From: Neoceratodus forsteri
Lineage: Eukaryota; Chordata; Ceratodontiformes; Ceratodontidae
Direction of reading: 5' to 3'
Assembly (NCBI GenBank): GCA_016271365.2
Contig: CM057456.1
Coordinates: 161,436,501-161,500,500 of the forward strand
Length of the DNA: 64,000 nt
The position numbers were made by a program, and so were the translations under genes. The notes below the pieces were generated by a model. The model did no database searches. It saw only the letters and a list, made by a program, of their open reading frames with translations, and was not told the origin of the DNA. Positions 33,140 to 43,973 of this stretch are shown here, in pieces (the first letter of the stretch is position 1; every line of letters begins with the position of its first letter).

Positions 33140-34210
33140 AATATAACCATGTTATCAAAAATAATATGGAAAATAATATGTATTTCAATTACAGTTACTG
33201 ATTACTTTTTATATAAGGAATAAGTAGCTGTAACTGATTACATTTATTTGAAAGGAACTAGCAACTGTAACTGATTACTTTTCAAAAGTAACATACACAA
33301 CATTGGGCTTTCCAGCAATTATGAGAACCCCCCCAAAGGCCATCAAGAAGCCACTTGGCTGGAATGTGTCTGTGTGTGTCCCATAAATGGTATTATACAA
33401 TGGCAAGGAAAGAATGCTGGGCACTGATTGGTCAGTGCCCACCTTCACCAGTGGTATTATCTCAGTATAACATCACTTTATGAAGGGCGGGCACCAAGAA
33501 GACCTCAACGGAGAAAAAAATATCACTGCGCCCCTTCTCCACACACCACATGATTCTCTGCAGTATCGCCAGACTCTAAAGCAGTGACAGCTGCATCCCC
33601 CCACCACCACTTGGCCAGGTATCGTACTTCACAAATTAATTTTCACTGTAATGTTTTTTCCCTGAACGGAGTGACTTCACTAAACTGTGGTATTGTAAGT
33701 GCCGGTGGGGCATTTCAGTGAAGCTGTTCTACTCAGAGCAGAAAACATTATGTGACATCCAAACGAAAGTTTTTTTTGAGTACTGCAAAAAAGAAGTTAC
33801 CATCCGTGCCCTGCTCCTGCTGTACTCACCGCCAAAATATTAACTGAAATGAAAGTGAAGCTGTCAGAGGAAATGACTTTTCCTCATCTTTCTCAGCTGC
33901 AGCACCAAAACTGTTATCACGCGTACAGGCTCGCCCACCACAGAAAAAAACAATAAACCATTAGATACAGACATAAAAAAGGAAACAAACAAAAATACAG
34001 CCTGGTTCAACTGACGACTGAACAGGTTGTTGGGGGGGGATCACATGAGAGATAACAGCAGGCACCACAAATCACTAACAGTATGAGAAGCGTTGAGGTC
34101 CCAGACAGCTTCATTAAGACTGCAGCTCCCCCTACTGGTGGAACACTTATCTGGATTTCTTAGTCAAACCATATACCTCCACCCAGAACATTTTCTTTTT
34201 TATTAAGGAA
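33140..34210. other. Unassigned; one hAT-like remnant
   Basis: 33,195-33,300 repeats GTAACTGATTAC-type blocks three times, like subterminal repeats of some hAT elements. The rest, including a G/C-run area near 33,320, shows no gene or element I can name. Confidence 0.4.
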
Positions 34211-34216
34211 GGAGCC

Positions 34217-34735
34217 ATTGTATAATAGCAGTAATGCACTTCAAGGTGTTTGTGTCCCACTGAGAAAATGGCACTTCTCTGGTGTTGCACGCACTCGGCC
34301 TGCTGCCTTGTACTTCAACCACTGGAGGCGTGACGTTATCCCAGTACGACTAGGGTTACCACCTGTCCCTATTTTCGCAGGACAGTCCTGATTTGGGCAG
34401 CTGTGTCCTGCGGAAAAACATGAAAAATACTACTTGTCCTGACATTATAGCAGAAAAAATATTTTCTTACTTTCCTCTAAATGTTGCAAAAAACTATAAT
34501 ACCTTTATTAAAATACCACAAAATGATAAGAATCACCATAAACAACTGAAAAACTACAACACTTAGTCTCAATTCTGCTTATTTAGTAAAAAGAAGTCTG
34601 TTGTATTGGTCGAGGTTACATTTTGTCCTGCGAAAAATCATGTTTCAGTAAGAAATGTCCCACTTTGGGCTTCTTAAAAGGTGGTAACCCTAAGTACGAC
34701 ACACACCCTGTTGTGCATTATTGCTTAATAGTCAC
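34217..34735. mobile_element. Outer palindromic MITE split by a hAT MITE
   Basis: ATAATAGCAGTAATGCAC..AAGGTGT on the left mirrors ACACCCTGTTGTGCATTATTGCTTAATAG-type sequence on the right, after removal of the element at 34,351-34,692. Ends resemble the MITE at 28,407. Confidence 0.6.
34351..34692. mobile_element. hAT-type MITE with 8-bp target duplication
   Basis: Terminal inverted repeats TAGGGTTACCACCT and AGGTGGTAACCCTA. Perfect target duplication AGTACGAC (34,343-34,350 and 34,693-34,700). Inner arms GTCCTGCGGAAAAACATG and GTCCTGCGAAAAATCATG are direct rather than inverted. No coding. Confidence 0.92.
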
Positions 34736-34794
34736 ATCCCAGCACTCCTAGATCTACAGGGACTCCTATATCTTACAGGGAAACTAAACCCCCA

Positions 34795-35040
34795 TAGACT
34801 GATAATTATAAACTAAAATAAAGCAATTCGGCTTCCATCGGAAATAATAAAATTTACAAGAAAACATAGGAAATCGCTCTGGGGTTACAGGTGAAAATGT
34901 CAGACCAATCTGGGAGCACTGTATTTATAGGAAAACGAAGCAGTTCAGCTTCCATATGAAATATTTTGCAATTCACAAGAAACCCCAAGAAAATTCCACC
35001 TCAATTACAAGGAAAATATCAATCTGGAAGCACTGCTGCA
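34795..35040. repeat. Two diverged tandem copies, about 125 bp
   Basis: AAGCAATTCGGCTTCCATCG..CAATCTGGGAGCACTG in the first is matched by AAGCAGTTCAGCTTCCAT..CAATCTGGAAGCACTG in the second. It lies just upstream of the promoter region. Confidence 0.65.
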
Positions 35041-35179
35041 TCCATAGATGTTGATGACGTCTATTGTCACACCACTGACTCCATCTGCCAGTTAAGTAGG
35101 ACATGAAATTTAGCGTAAAACCAGTCAATCCCAGTAAATAGAGCCACTGTGAGATAATTCAAGATCTTGCAGATGTTGC

Positions 35180-35460
35180 AGAGGTCGTCACTGGGAAGGC
35201 GAGGTCTGAGCCATCAACCAATCAAGACGCGCGCCGGCTGCCTCTAATCACGTCGCTAGAATACTTTATTTCTCCGAGCTGGAGACGGTTTGTGGAACGA
35301 AAGGCCCGGAGGATACTGGGTTTGTAGTTTCTTTTACTACGCAGTGGCGAATGGTCTGGTCTGGTTTTACGGACCTCTGAGTGTTTCGGCTGGTTAGAGC
35401 ACTACAAGTCCCGGGAGTCAATGCGGTTAACAGCGCCTGCGCAGTATGGCGCTTGTTTCC
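35180..35460 (+). promoter_or_regulatory. SMIM13: CpG-rich TATA-less promoter of SMIM13
   Basis: The most CpG-dense non-transposon stretch in the window. CCAAT is at 35,218-35,222. A ZNF143/THAP11-type ACTACAA..CCCAG motif occurs twice, reversed at about 35,310-35,329 and forward at 35,401-35,426 (ACTACAAGTCCCGGGAGTCA). An NRF-1-type GCGCCTGCGCA is at 35,433-35,443, then a YY1-like ATGGCG at 35,446. No TATA box. This suits broad transcription with initiation around 35,400-35,470; the exact start site is inferred. Confidence 0.75.
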
Positions 35461-35502
35461 AAGTCTCTAATACAGGAGAGCGAGTCTGTGCAGGATGATT
35501 GA
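35446..35502 (+). CDS. Upstream ORF in SMIM13 leader, 18 codons
   Basis: An ATG in the first transcribed bases opens MALVSKSLIQESESVQDD, closed by TGA at 35,500-35,502. It lies about 350 bases before the SMIM13 start and is not in a position to fuse with it. It could reduce translation of the main frame if the transcript starts upstream of 35,446. The ATG is also part of a YY1-like ATGGCG motif, so it may be under DNA-level rather than translational constraint. Confidence 0.35.
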   Translation: MALVSKSLIQESESVQDD

Positions 35503-35848
35503 GGATGACAGACAGTTCGAGCTAGGTTGTCTGTGTGTCGTCGTCTAACAGTAAATAATGTAATTTCTCTGTGTCCAGTCATTTAATGTATTGCCTGTAC
35601 CCGCTGTGTGGTAGTGCGGTTGCTGGACGACAACGGTTCTGACAAGAGTGGCGCCGACTACTGTAGAGGTGGAAAGTGAACGGAAGTATTGGGATTCTTG
35701 TTTTAGGTTTCTTGATTCATATGGCCAGTGTTTTTGTTGTCTGCCTCGGTGCACATATAGCTGCTGTCCGTGTTCATTATCAACCCCATCAATGGGCCAG
35801 TTGCTGCTAGTAGACTGATAAAGGTCTGACTTGAAATTGCAAACAAGC

Positions 35849-35924
35849 ATGTGGCAGAATATTGGGCTAACCCTGCTAGTCATCCTGGCCACCTTGATTT
35901 GTGTCCTGCTGTTTATGGTCTGCG
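35849..35924 (+). CDS. SMIM13: SMIM13 first coding exon
   Basis: Encodes the N-terminus of small integral membrane protein 13, a short single-pass membrane protein of unknown function. The exon begins MWQNIGLTLL, runs as one hydrophobic helix and ends LLFMVCG, with the glycine codon split after its first base. This matches the known start of vertebrate SMIM13 (MW, GLTLLV, MVCG). The donor at 35,925, GTGAGT, is a strong consensus, giving a phase-1 junction. The rest of the protein, expected to begin with a W-rich juxtamembrane segment, is not seen downstream, so exon 2 probably lies past 64,000. The start is the only ATG giving the family N-terminus. Identification is from memory of the family, not a search. 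Confidence 0.85.
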
Positions 35925-37045
35925 GTGAGTATTGATCTTTGTACTTCCAGTTATCATGTCTAAGAGTGAACGTTTTCCCTCATTTTATTCAAGATAACAA
36001 GTTTACCAACACTTTAAGGTCAGTGGGATTTAAGCTTCCACCCTAAGTAATCTCAGTGTTCATCTGTCGTTGTCTTTGACTGAAAAGGTCGATTAAATGA
36101 TTTAAGTAGTATTAAAAGAAAATGCTCAGTCATTTAAAAAAAAAACATGCCATTTTGCTCTTTGTTATGTATCAGTGGAAGGTATGGAAATTAAGATACA
36201 TGGTTCTTTGCATTTCATTTGCAAGCCACTACCTTGACGAGTTAAAGATACAGTAATAAACATCGCTGTCAGTGGCTCAGCGGGTTGCACACTCGCATCT
36301 GACATTGGAAGATCATAGAAACATATAATGTGTCAGTAGAGAAGAACCAGTAGGTCCGTCTAGACTGGCCTATTTTCCCTGCCTAACACTACACTCTGGA
36401 CTCTATTCCTTCCTTATCTCTGTTTATTATACCCATGTGCCTATCCCATGCATGTTTGAAGCTCCCCACTGCCTTTGCCCCTACCACCTCTGCTGGCAGC
36501 CTGTTCCAGGCATCCACCACCCTTTCTGTGAAGAAGTATTTCCTCACATCCCTCTTAACTACTCCTCTGCCAGCTTCATTACATGCCCCTGTGTTCTGGT
36601 GCTCTGGTGCTCCTCATGCTGTGAAAGAGACTCCCCTCCTGGCACCTTGTTCAGCCCTGTGAGGTACTTATTGGGCTCAATCATGCCCCCTCTTGCCCTC
36701 CTCTCCTTCAAGGAGTAAGTGTTGAGCTGCCACAGTGTCTTTTCATATGATTTCCCTTGTAACCCCTGCACCATTTTAGTAGCCCTTTTCAGGACCGCTT
36801 CTACCCTGTTGATATCCTTGCAGCGGTGCGGCCTCCAGAACTGGACACAGTATTCCAGGTAGGGTCCAACAAGTGAGTGATACAGAGGAAACACCACCTG
36901 CCTTCTCTTAGTAAAGATCCCCCTTCCTGTGCACCCTGGCATCTGGCTTACCTTGCCTACTGCACAGCCCCGCCACCTTGAAACCATCAGATATGATCAC
37001 CCCACGGTCCCTCTCTTGCTTGGTATAAGTAACTTTCCAACCATT

Positions 37046-37904
37046 GTCTTAGGGGCATAGGTTAGGAAACCTAGGCAGACCAAGAGAAGTTATGCAATTC
37101 ACTTATAAGGTTTTATTATTATCAATAACAGTAAAGTAGAAAAAACATTGTACAGGATAGCTCTTCATAAGGGAGTACAAACAAAAAAAAAAAAGTTTTT
37201 TTTTTGAGTGTCTGTCTCTCAGTTTAAATCTCAGCCTCTATCACTAAATAAAACATTGCTCTCTATCAGATGTCTTTGCCTGGCAATTTAACTCTGCATC
37301 CTGATTGTTGTAAACTGCATCTTCTGTTTCTCACAAAATGTACCAAAACTTGATCAGTTTCTTTCCTGAAGCCAGCCTGAAGAGTACATCTAGTCTTAAC
37401 AGGTGCAAAAAACACTAACAAAAAAAACATATTTTGTCCCAAAGTTGGTCTAATGTTGACAGTTTTTTAAATAAGCGTGTGGAGGTCAAAATACATCTCA
37501 AGGTCAAACCACTGTATTCCAGGTGGATATCTTTTCGAATAAACCCAAATAGCTTTCTGCAAACATTTCAACAATATATTTATATATTTTTGCAAACCAA
37601 GGAATCCCAGTTTCACGTAAAGATTCACATATATATATATTTTTTTTAACCATAGAGAAGCAAGGGAAGAAAGAAAGGATAGAAACAGCAAGTGAAGGGA
37701 CGGAGATGACAGGGAAAACTGTGGGACCATCGATGTGGCCAATTCCTAGGTGCTACAAGAACTTTAATTGTGCAATGAGACATGCAAGAGATAGACAAGT
37801 GGCAGAATAGGAGAGGACAAAATAGAGCCTTGCTTTTAACTCTCTCTGCATAACCAATGAGACCGGGTCCTACCCAACCATGTCACACCATCTCCTACAC
37901 AGCT
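37046..37904. other. Insertion of unknown type in CR1 E
   Basis: AT-rich, with A and T runs near 37,180-37,206 and (AT)n near 37,628. It interrupts collinear CR1 text. No terminal repeats or clear target duplication found. Confidence 0.4.
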
Positions 37905-38127
37905 CCTTAGTTTTCCCACCCTAGGTGCATGACTTTGCACTTTTTGGCATTGAAACCCAGCAGATACTCCCTGGGTCAATCCTCTAGTTTACCCAGATGT
38001 TGCATTCTCTCCACCCCCACCCCCGGCTGGGTATCCTCCCTGTTGCAAAGGTATATAACTGTATATAGCGCAGACAGAACCGAGCATGGAATACTGCGCG
38101 GAACATATAGCGTGGTGTAGTAGCGTG

Positions 38128-38181
38128 ACAGGGTACAAAACCCCACAAGGCATGTATGTTGCACGTGGTTTTGTACCCTGT
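38128..38181. repeat. Strong 15-bp-arm hairpin
   Basis: ACAGGGTACAAAACC (38,128-38,142) is the exact reverse complement of GGTTTTGTACCCTGT (38,167-38,181). Flanking sequence pairs only weakly. Possibly the centre of a palindromic MITE. Confidence 0.7.
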
Positions 38182-38249
38182 TGTTGCGCATGGGTGGGGA
38201 GGAGGAGGAGTGACGTGGAAGTCAAGACCTCTGTTGGGGAGGTGGTCCA

Positions 38250-38345
38250 CCGAGCTGCCGCCATGGCTCAGTGGGATGAGCCGCGGCAGTGCAGGGTCGC
38301 TTTGTGTCTGTGGATTGGGGCTCGAATCCCGGTCCCAGACTTTTG
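38250..38345 (+). mobile_element. tRNA-derived SINE head
   Basis: CATGGCTCAGTGGGATGAG (A box, about 38,262) and GGGGCTCGAATCCCGG (B box, about 38,317) lie about 50 bp apart, as in a tRNA-like pol III promoter. No cloverleaf-complete tRNA can be closed, so I call a SINE, not a tRNA gene. The 3' end is not defined. Confidence 0.65.
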
Positions 38346-38548
38346 CGAAACCGCATTGTGCAGTTTCTTTTGTTTTCTCCTTCGTCTGTGTTTCTCCCTG
38401 TGTTGAACTGCCCTCCAGAGTTGATTATATTAACTCATTCACACCACAAGAGCTCTTTGAGACATCAACCACTTGTGCCCTGTATACTCTAAGCACTGCA
38501 TCCTGGGCCTTTCTAAGCAAAATCGAGCCATAATCAGCATGCCATAAA

Positions 38549-38930
38549 CAAATGTGAATACCTCTTGAACCGTAACTGCTACACACAAAGTACGAGTGGC
38601 AAAGTTGTTCATCACAACATTACCTTTCCAGTGGTACTATGTGATCAAATGTAATGAATTTGGTTTTTATTTTATACTAGCTGAAATACCAAACAACTGT
38701 GTTTTTTTTTTTTTCTTCAGATTTTTTCAAGATGCTTAGGTGAGGCTGGAGAGACAAATGTCAGCCATGCACACCATACCTAAAACAAATGCGAATAGTT
38801 CCTAAAGTATACGTGGTAGACACAAAGTGTCAGTGGCAAAATTGTTCAGCACAAAATTACCTTTCTAACAGTGCTATGCAATCAATTCTAAGCAATTTGG
38901 TTTGTTTAATATTTAGGTAAAAACTGCTGA
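38549..38930. repeat. Two diverged tandem copies, 239-bp spacing
   Basis: ACAAATGTGAATACC..GAGTGGCAAAGTTGTTCA..CAATTTGG-like text at 38,549-38,665 is repeated at 38,788-38,905 with many substitutions (CAGTGGCAAAATTGTTCAGC). A T-rich spacer lies between them. Confidence 0.6.
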
Positions 38931-40074
38931 CTTCCTCAGACGTTTCCAGGCCTGAGTGTAAGTCAGTTGAGTACATCTACAGGCGTTATTGGCCTGGGTG
39001 GCTATGCTTTCAGACGCCACCTACAGGCGTATCTAGGGGCCTGAAATGAGTTAATAGGGGTGGGTTTGGGGGTGCAGGCCCCTGTAACTGGGGGTGTGGG
39101 GGCACTGCCCCCCGCAGAAAACAAAGAAGCCACTAGTTTCTTTAGCTAAAATGTGTTTTGGCAGTTTGTCTCAGCGGCAGCAATGTATCCGCTGTATTTA
39201 CAGTGAGGTACTTTGCTGCACTGTCATATCTTACGACATGATGACCCCATGCTGTTGAAGATTGTGTCATCTGCAGAGAGACACTCCTTTCCCTCCAGTT
39301 CCTCAGCAGTGTCACTGACGAAGACGTTGAAGAGAACAGGACTGCAGGGGTCACGCTTAACTTTTTTTTGCACTGGTCCACCGGGGCAAGTGATGCCCTA
39401 GCTGTACTGGCTTCCCAGAGATTGCACTAGCCCCAACATAACATTAACACATTTATGAAAAGGACACAGTGACAAAGTTAAGATGTTCCTATACTGCACC
39501 AGCAGGCAAGAAATCCCTAGCATGTAATGGCAGCAGGCAACTAAGGCAAGCGGGAGGCTGCAAGGCTTGTTGAAGCTACAAAGAATTTTGCAGTCCCAGG
39601 CCTCCCAAACACTAGGCCAAACATCACCAACTAGAAACGTCAGCCCAGATCATGACATTAATGCAACCTGAGTGAACCAGGAAGGTCTGGTGACTGGCAG
39701 GGAGTGGGCCCCAGAAATAAAATCTAAATCCCCAAGCACTTAGTCCTCGTCAGGAAAGAAACTGGCAGTGCTGGTGAGGGCAAGCAGTGAGTGACACCCA
39801 CCCCTCCCACACAACATAGGTGCTTAATAACATCAGGCCTAGCCACCAGTTCCTGTATGATCAGCAGCCCAGACAATCACCAGCTGAGCAAACACACAAA
39901 TCACTTGCAGACATGATGCAACACTTAACTGACTGCACTGCACCACAAATCATTCAGCTAATCTATTGGTTACAGTCCAAGTGGGCCTCAAGTTCAGGCA
40001 TTCCTCCCTCATGCACCAAACTGAAACTCGTTGCAGCCCTAATAGTGTGGCTCACTTGTTGCAGTCCAGCGACC

Positions 40075-40600
40075 ACTCCCTCTGTCGGCACCCTCCCACT
40101 TCCCGATAGTCACTCAACTGGCCAGCACCAAACAGTTCTGTTGTGTTCCATAGCTTTGCGGCCCCAACAGTTTGGGAACCCCCACCTGCAGCATACATCA
40201 AACCAAGGCTCAAGCACTAGTCTGAATTTACCTGGCTTTCTCGACGGATCAGGCTGTACATGTTCTAAACAGTGAAGGCTACTCTGGCTGCCTCACCACA
40301 AAAAAAACAACCCAAGGCATGGTTCCCATCTCCCTTCCGCACAACCTCCCTTTGTCAGCACCTTCCAGCCTCCCGATAGTCACTCAACCAGTCAGCACGA
40401 AACAGTTCTGTTCCTCAGCTTTTCGTCCTCAACAGTATGGGAACCCCCACCTGCAGCACACATCGAAGCAAGAAGCAAGCACTAGTCTGAATTTACCTGG
40501 CTTTTTCAATGGATCAGGCTGCACACATCCTAAACAGTGACCGCTACTTTGGCTGCCTCACCATGAAAGAAATGACCCAAGGCCTGGTTCCAAATTAAAT
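40075..40600. repeat. 270-bp tandem repeat, two copies
   Basis: CCCGATAGTCACTCAAC at about 40,100 recurs at about 40,372, and AACAGTTCTGTT, GGGAACCCCCACCTGCAGCA and ACTAGTCTGAATTTACCTGG all recur at the same spacing. The two similar short frames here are products of this duplication. Confidence 0.85.
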
Positions 40601-40638
40601 ATTTGACATGCTCATCTTTGGAGGGGGGGGGTGTTTGT

Positions 40639-40876
40639 CAGGGGTCCGTTGCAGTTCTGACACTTAGTACTGTCGTAACTGTAAACTAGTATCCAAATCA
40701 TATTAAGTGTTTAGTCAGAAATGAATTCCCCTTAACTTTGATTGTGACTCGACACATGTACAAGTATCAGCGAGTCACAGTTACAAGGGGAATTCAGTTC
40801 TGACACAGCACTTTAGGAGTCGGGATTAAGTTTACAGTTAGGACAGTACTAAGTGTCAGAACGTGATGGACCCCTG
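40639..40876. mobile_element. Palindromic hAT-like MITE
   Basis: CAGGGGTCCG and, reverse-complemented, CAGGGGTCCA form the ends. TTCTGACACTTAGTACTGTC mirrors GACAGTACTAAGTGTCAGAA, and GAATTCCCCTT mirrors AAGGGGAATTC. The inverted repeat may extend further outwards (about 40,611-40,903). No 8-bp duplication found. Confidence 0.75.
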
Positions 40877-41143
40877 CCAGACCTCCACCCCGAAGCTGAG
40901 TGGCTTCATCAAAAATCAGTCTGTATGAACGCAAACTGTGGACCACGAATCCCCAGGAGAACAGTAGCCCAGACGACAGTGGCACCCTGGCCTTTTTCCC
41001 ATTTTTAAAACACCACAGTCAAGTGCTAATTCAGCCATGAACTTGATCTTAATTTCTGTGCTGGCTTACCGTGTTTGGGGCAGTCGGACAGTATGCTCTT
41101 CTCTGTCCTGGTGGGTCTGTCAGCAGCAGTCACTACTTGATTG

Positions 41144-42836
41144 CAGGGATCGACAAATCCTATAGCCCGACGTCCCGGGCTACAATTTTTTGCTATGGGA
41201 CAACCAGTTTCACAGTACTTGGTTGTCCCACGGACAACCAAATCAGTGATGCCTTTTTTTTTGGTTTGACTTCTCATTCGGTCCACCCAACTCCACCGCT
41301 AGATGTCCCCAGATTGCTCACTCGGCTGTAGGCAGATGAAGCAGCGGAGCTCCCGTCACATGATAGCTTTAGTCAGCGCCGCCACCGGAGTTGAAGCCGA
41401 GAGGGAGAGTGAGCACCGTGTGCCCGCTACAATGGGGACCTCCTGCTACCCGACCAAGATCACCACAGCACTTGCTGACAGTGGGCCACCCACAGGACTG
41501 CCAGGTAAGTCCACCAATGCTTTGGCACAGTCCTGCAGGGTGCGGGCATGATGGATGCGGGAGGAGCTGGCGGGGTTAGCACAGTAGTGCACCACACACT
41601 GACGCGCCATTTTCATGAAGCAATGCTGGAGTCATTTCGGTGTTACGGCAACTGCATGGGCTGTTCAAGTGGCATGGTGACACTGTGGTGTGGAGGGACT
41701 GGCTGCTCAAGAGTGTACTTGTGGGGAGGAAACAAAAAAAAAAGACAAACTGGGGCGGGAGGAGGTGGGAAGCTTCCTTGCCAGTTGGGTGATGTCTGTC
41801 GATTGTGAGGCATATGTCAGGATCGTCAATGACGAACTCAGCGAAAGGAGGACAATTGTGAGAAATAAAATAAAGATCAGAAAAAGTACAATTTGAATTA
41901 AGTTAGTCAGTGATTGAGAAGGACGCATTAACCAGCAGGCAACCAGAAAGAAAAAGTAAAAGTGGTTGCCAATGCTTTAGCTAAAAAAAAAAAAAAGAAT
42001 ATTTTAAGAACAGCCTGCAGTTCAGCAGGAAAGTGTGGGGGCAGTTGGAGTTGGGCAGTTTAGGGTGACACAGGAGAAAAGTGGAAAGGACACAGGTGTG
42101 AGACTGGACTTGTGTGTGGTGTGGGAAAAGGAATCTTGGGCAGTTGAGGAAGAAGACTTTAAAGAAAGAGATGGACTGGTTAAGGAAAAGATGAAAAAAA
42201 GAGAAAACTGCACTACAAACTAAAGTCTATTATTTAAAAACAAAATCTACCCCACCTTACCCTACCTGACATCCAGAAGAGGGGCCAGGTGAACACCAAA
42301 GTGCACTATAGTGTTGTGTTCTCTGTGCTGTGGGTACTGTTGTAAAAACCACAGCAAAACAGTGTGGGACAGGTTTAAGGAGGCCTAATTGTTAGGGCTT
42401 GCTGTGTGTGGGGCACTTGGGCATGCAGTTGTAGGGGTGAATGTATTCAGCTACAGCCACACTGCCGGCTTGTACCCTGACAGACAGACACCCAGATGGT
42501 TGTTAACTGTACCAACAAGTGCCTGCCTGTTCCCACTGACCCGCCTCCATCTCAGTCTACTAGTACCACCACCCAGTGAAAGATACACACCACATAGTGA
42601 CTGGTAAAAGAAATGTTATTAGCATCGAAAAAATAATTTTTATTTGTCTTTTGATGTTCTATATCTACATACTATAAACAGTACAGCCCCCACATCATGT
42701 ACTTTGTTTCTACATATGTTTTTAAAAAACGTGCACTGAAATGTATTGGACTACCACTTGACACTCAGGGACCACCATTTTTGGCTAGGCCAGTTGTCCT
42801 GGACTAGCATGCCATTTTGAAATTTGTCGATCCCTG
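41144..42836. mobile_element. hAT-type element, non-autonomous, 1.7 kb
   Basis: Terminal repeats CAGGGATCGACAAAT and ATTTGTCGATCCCTG are exact complements. Perfect 8-bp target duplication CTTGATTG (41,136-41,143 and 42,837-42,844). Subterminal hairpin GTACTTGGTTGTCCC / GGGACAACCAG near 41,195-41,230. Short frames show no transposase domain. It is nested in the 39,345-43,169 element. Confidence 0.93.
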
Positions 42837-43973
42837 CTTGATTGCACCTTCTCAGTGTCTGCTTGCATGTTTTGCAAGGGCATGTGTGGAGATAAACATT
42901 GGCGGCTCACAAGGTGGGGTTGGCTGCAGACAGGCGCCAGACGTTCATCCAGTCGGAGGGATTCCCATGGTATTTGCTAGGCTATTCGGATGGGGAAAAA
43001 AACGGAACCGCATTCTTTTTTTTTTTTTTTTTTTATGGGACAATTCTCTTAAAGGGCAAGGTTTACAAAATGGCCTAGATTGCATTAGCCAAGCCGGAAA
43101 GTCGGCAATTGGCCCGAATCAATTTGCATTATGCCCCGGCCAGTAATATAATGTAAAGATCGACCCCTGGGACTGTGAAGACGTTAAAGAGAACAGGACC
43201 CAGTATTGATCCCTGTGATACTCCACTGGTCACTCTCCCATCCGAGTGGCTGTGGTTTACCACCACCCTCTGCCTCCTATATTTCACCGAGTTAGATATC
43301 TAACTTACAACCTTCTCCATACCCCCAAGCTGCTAAGTTTCTTTACCATCCTCCTGTGTGGTACAATGTCGAAAACCTTACTGAAGTCCAGATGTGCCAC
43401 ATCCACTGCCCTCCCCTGATCCACCTCCCTAGTTACCCAGTCAAAGAAATCTATGAGATTTGTTTGACATGACCTCCCCCCGTGATACTGTGGTCCTGAA
43501 GCCCATGTATCTCCAGGTCCTCCAATCAGTCTCTCCTGCAGCAGGGACTCTTAATTTATTTACCACTGATGTGAGACTGACTGGTCTGTAATTGCTGGCC
43601 TGCTTCCTGCTGCCGCTCCTTTGCAGAGGAATCATATAGATCCGCCTCGACTCCTCTTAAACCACCCCCGTCTCTAATGAGGTGCTAAATAGTGTTGCTA
43701 GATGGGTGCCTTGCACCGTGCTCAGTTCCTTAAGTAGCCTTGGGTGGATCCCATCTGGCCTCTTTGCCTTGTTTTCCTTTAAGGCTTTCAACCCCTGGCG
43801 GACTCTCTGTTCCGTAAATGGACTTGTGTCCACTCCCCCATTCTTCTGCCTGTTAATGCATGTCAGCCATCCTCCTCGCCTTTCATTATGAAGATTGAGC
43901 AGAAGTATTCATTTAAAATTTAAATTTTTTCTTGGTCTTTCTCTGAGTGTTCCCTCCTTTTTAGCTTTTTCTT

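Larger units (their letters stand above)
39345..43169. mobile_element. hAT-like composite element, 3.8 kb
   Basis: Left end CAGGGGTCACGCTTAAC; right end, reverse-complemented, CAGGGGTCGATCTTTAC. Just inside, ACTGGTCCACCGGGGCA and ACTGGCCGGGGCATAATGC correspond. GGACTG directly abuts both ends, but a full 8-bp duplication is not seen. It contains a tandem 270-bp repeat, a palindromic element and a complete second hAT-type element. No transposase frame is recognisable. It splits CR1 copy E. Confidence 0.6.

Noticed and set aside
38250..38345. Functional tRNA gene
   Set aside because: A and B boxes are present, but no acceptor stem or anticodon arm can be paired, and no pol III T-run closes it at the right distance.
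39820..40540. Two similar frames (151 and 73 codons) as paralogous genes
   Set aside because: Their likeness comes from a 270-bp DNA tandem repeat; similarity extends past the frames and no protein family fits.
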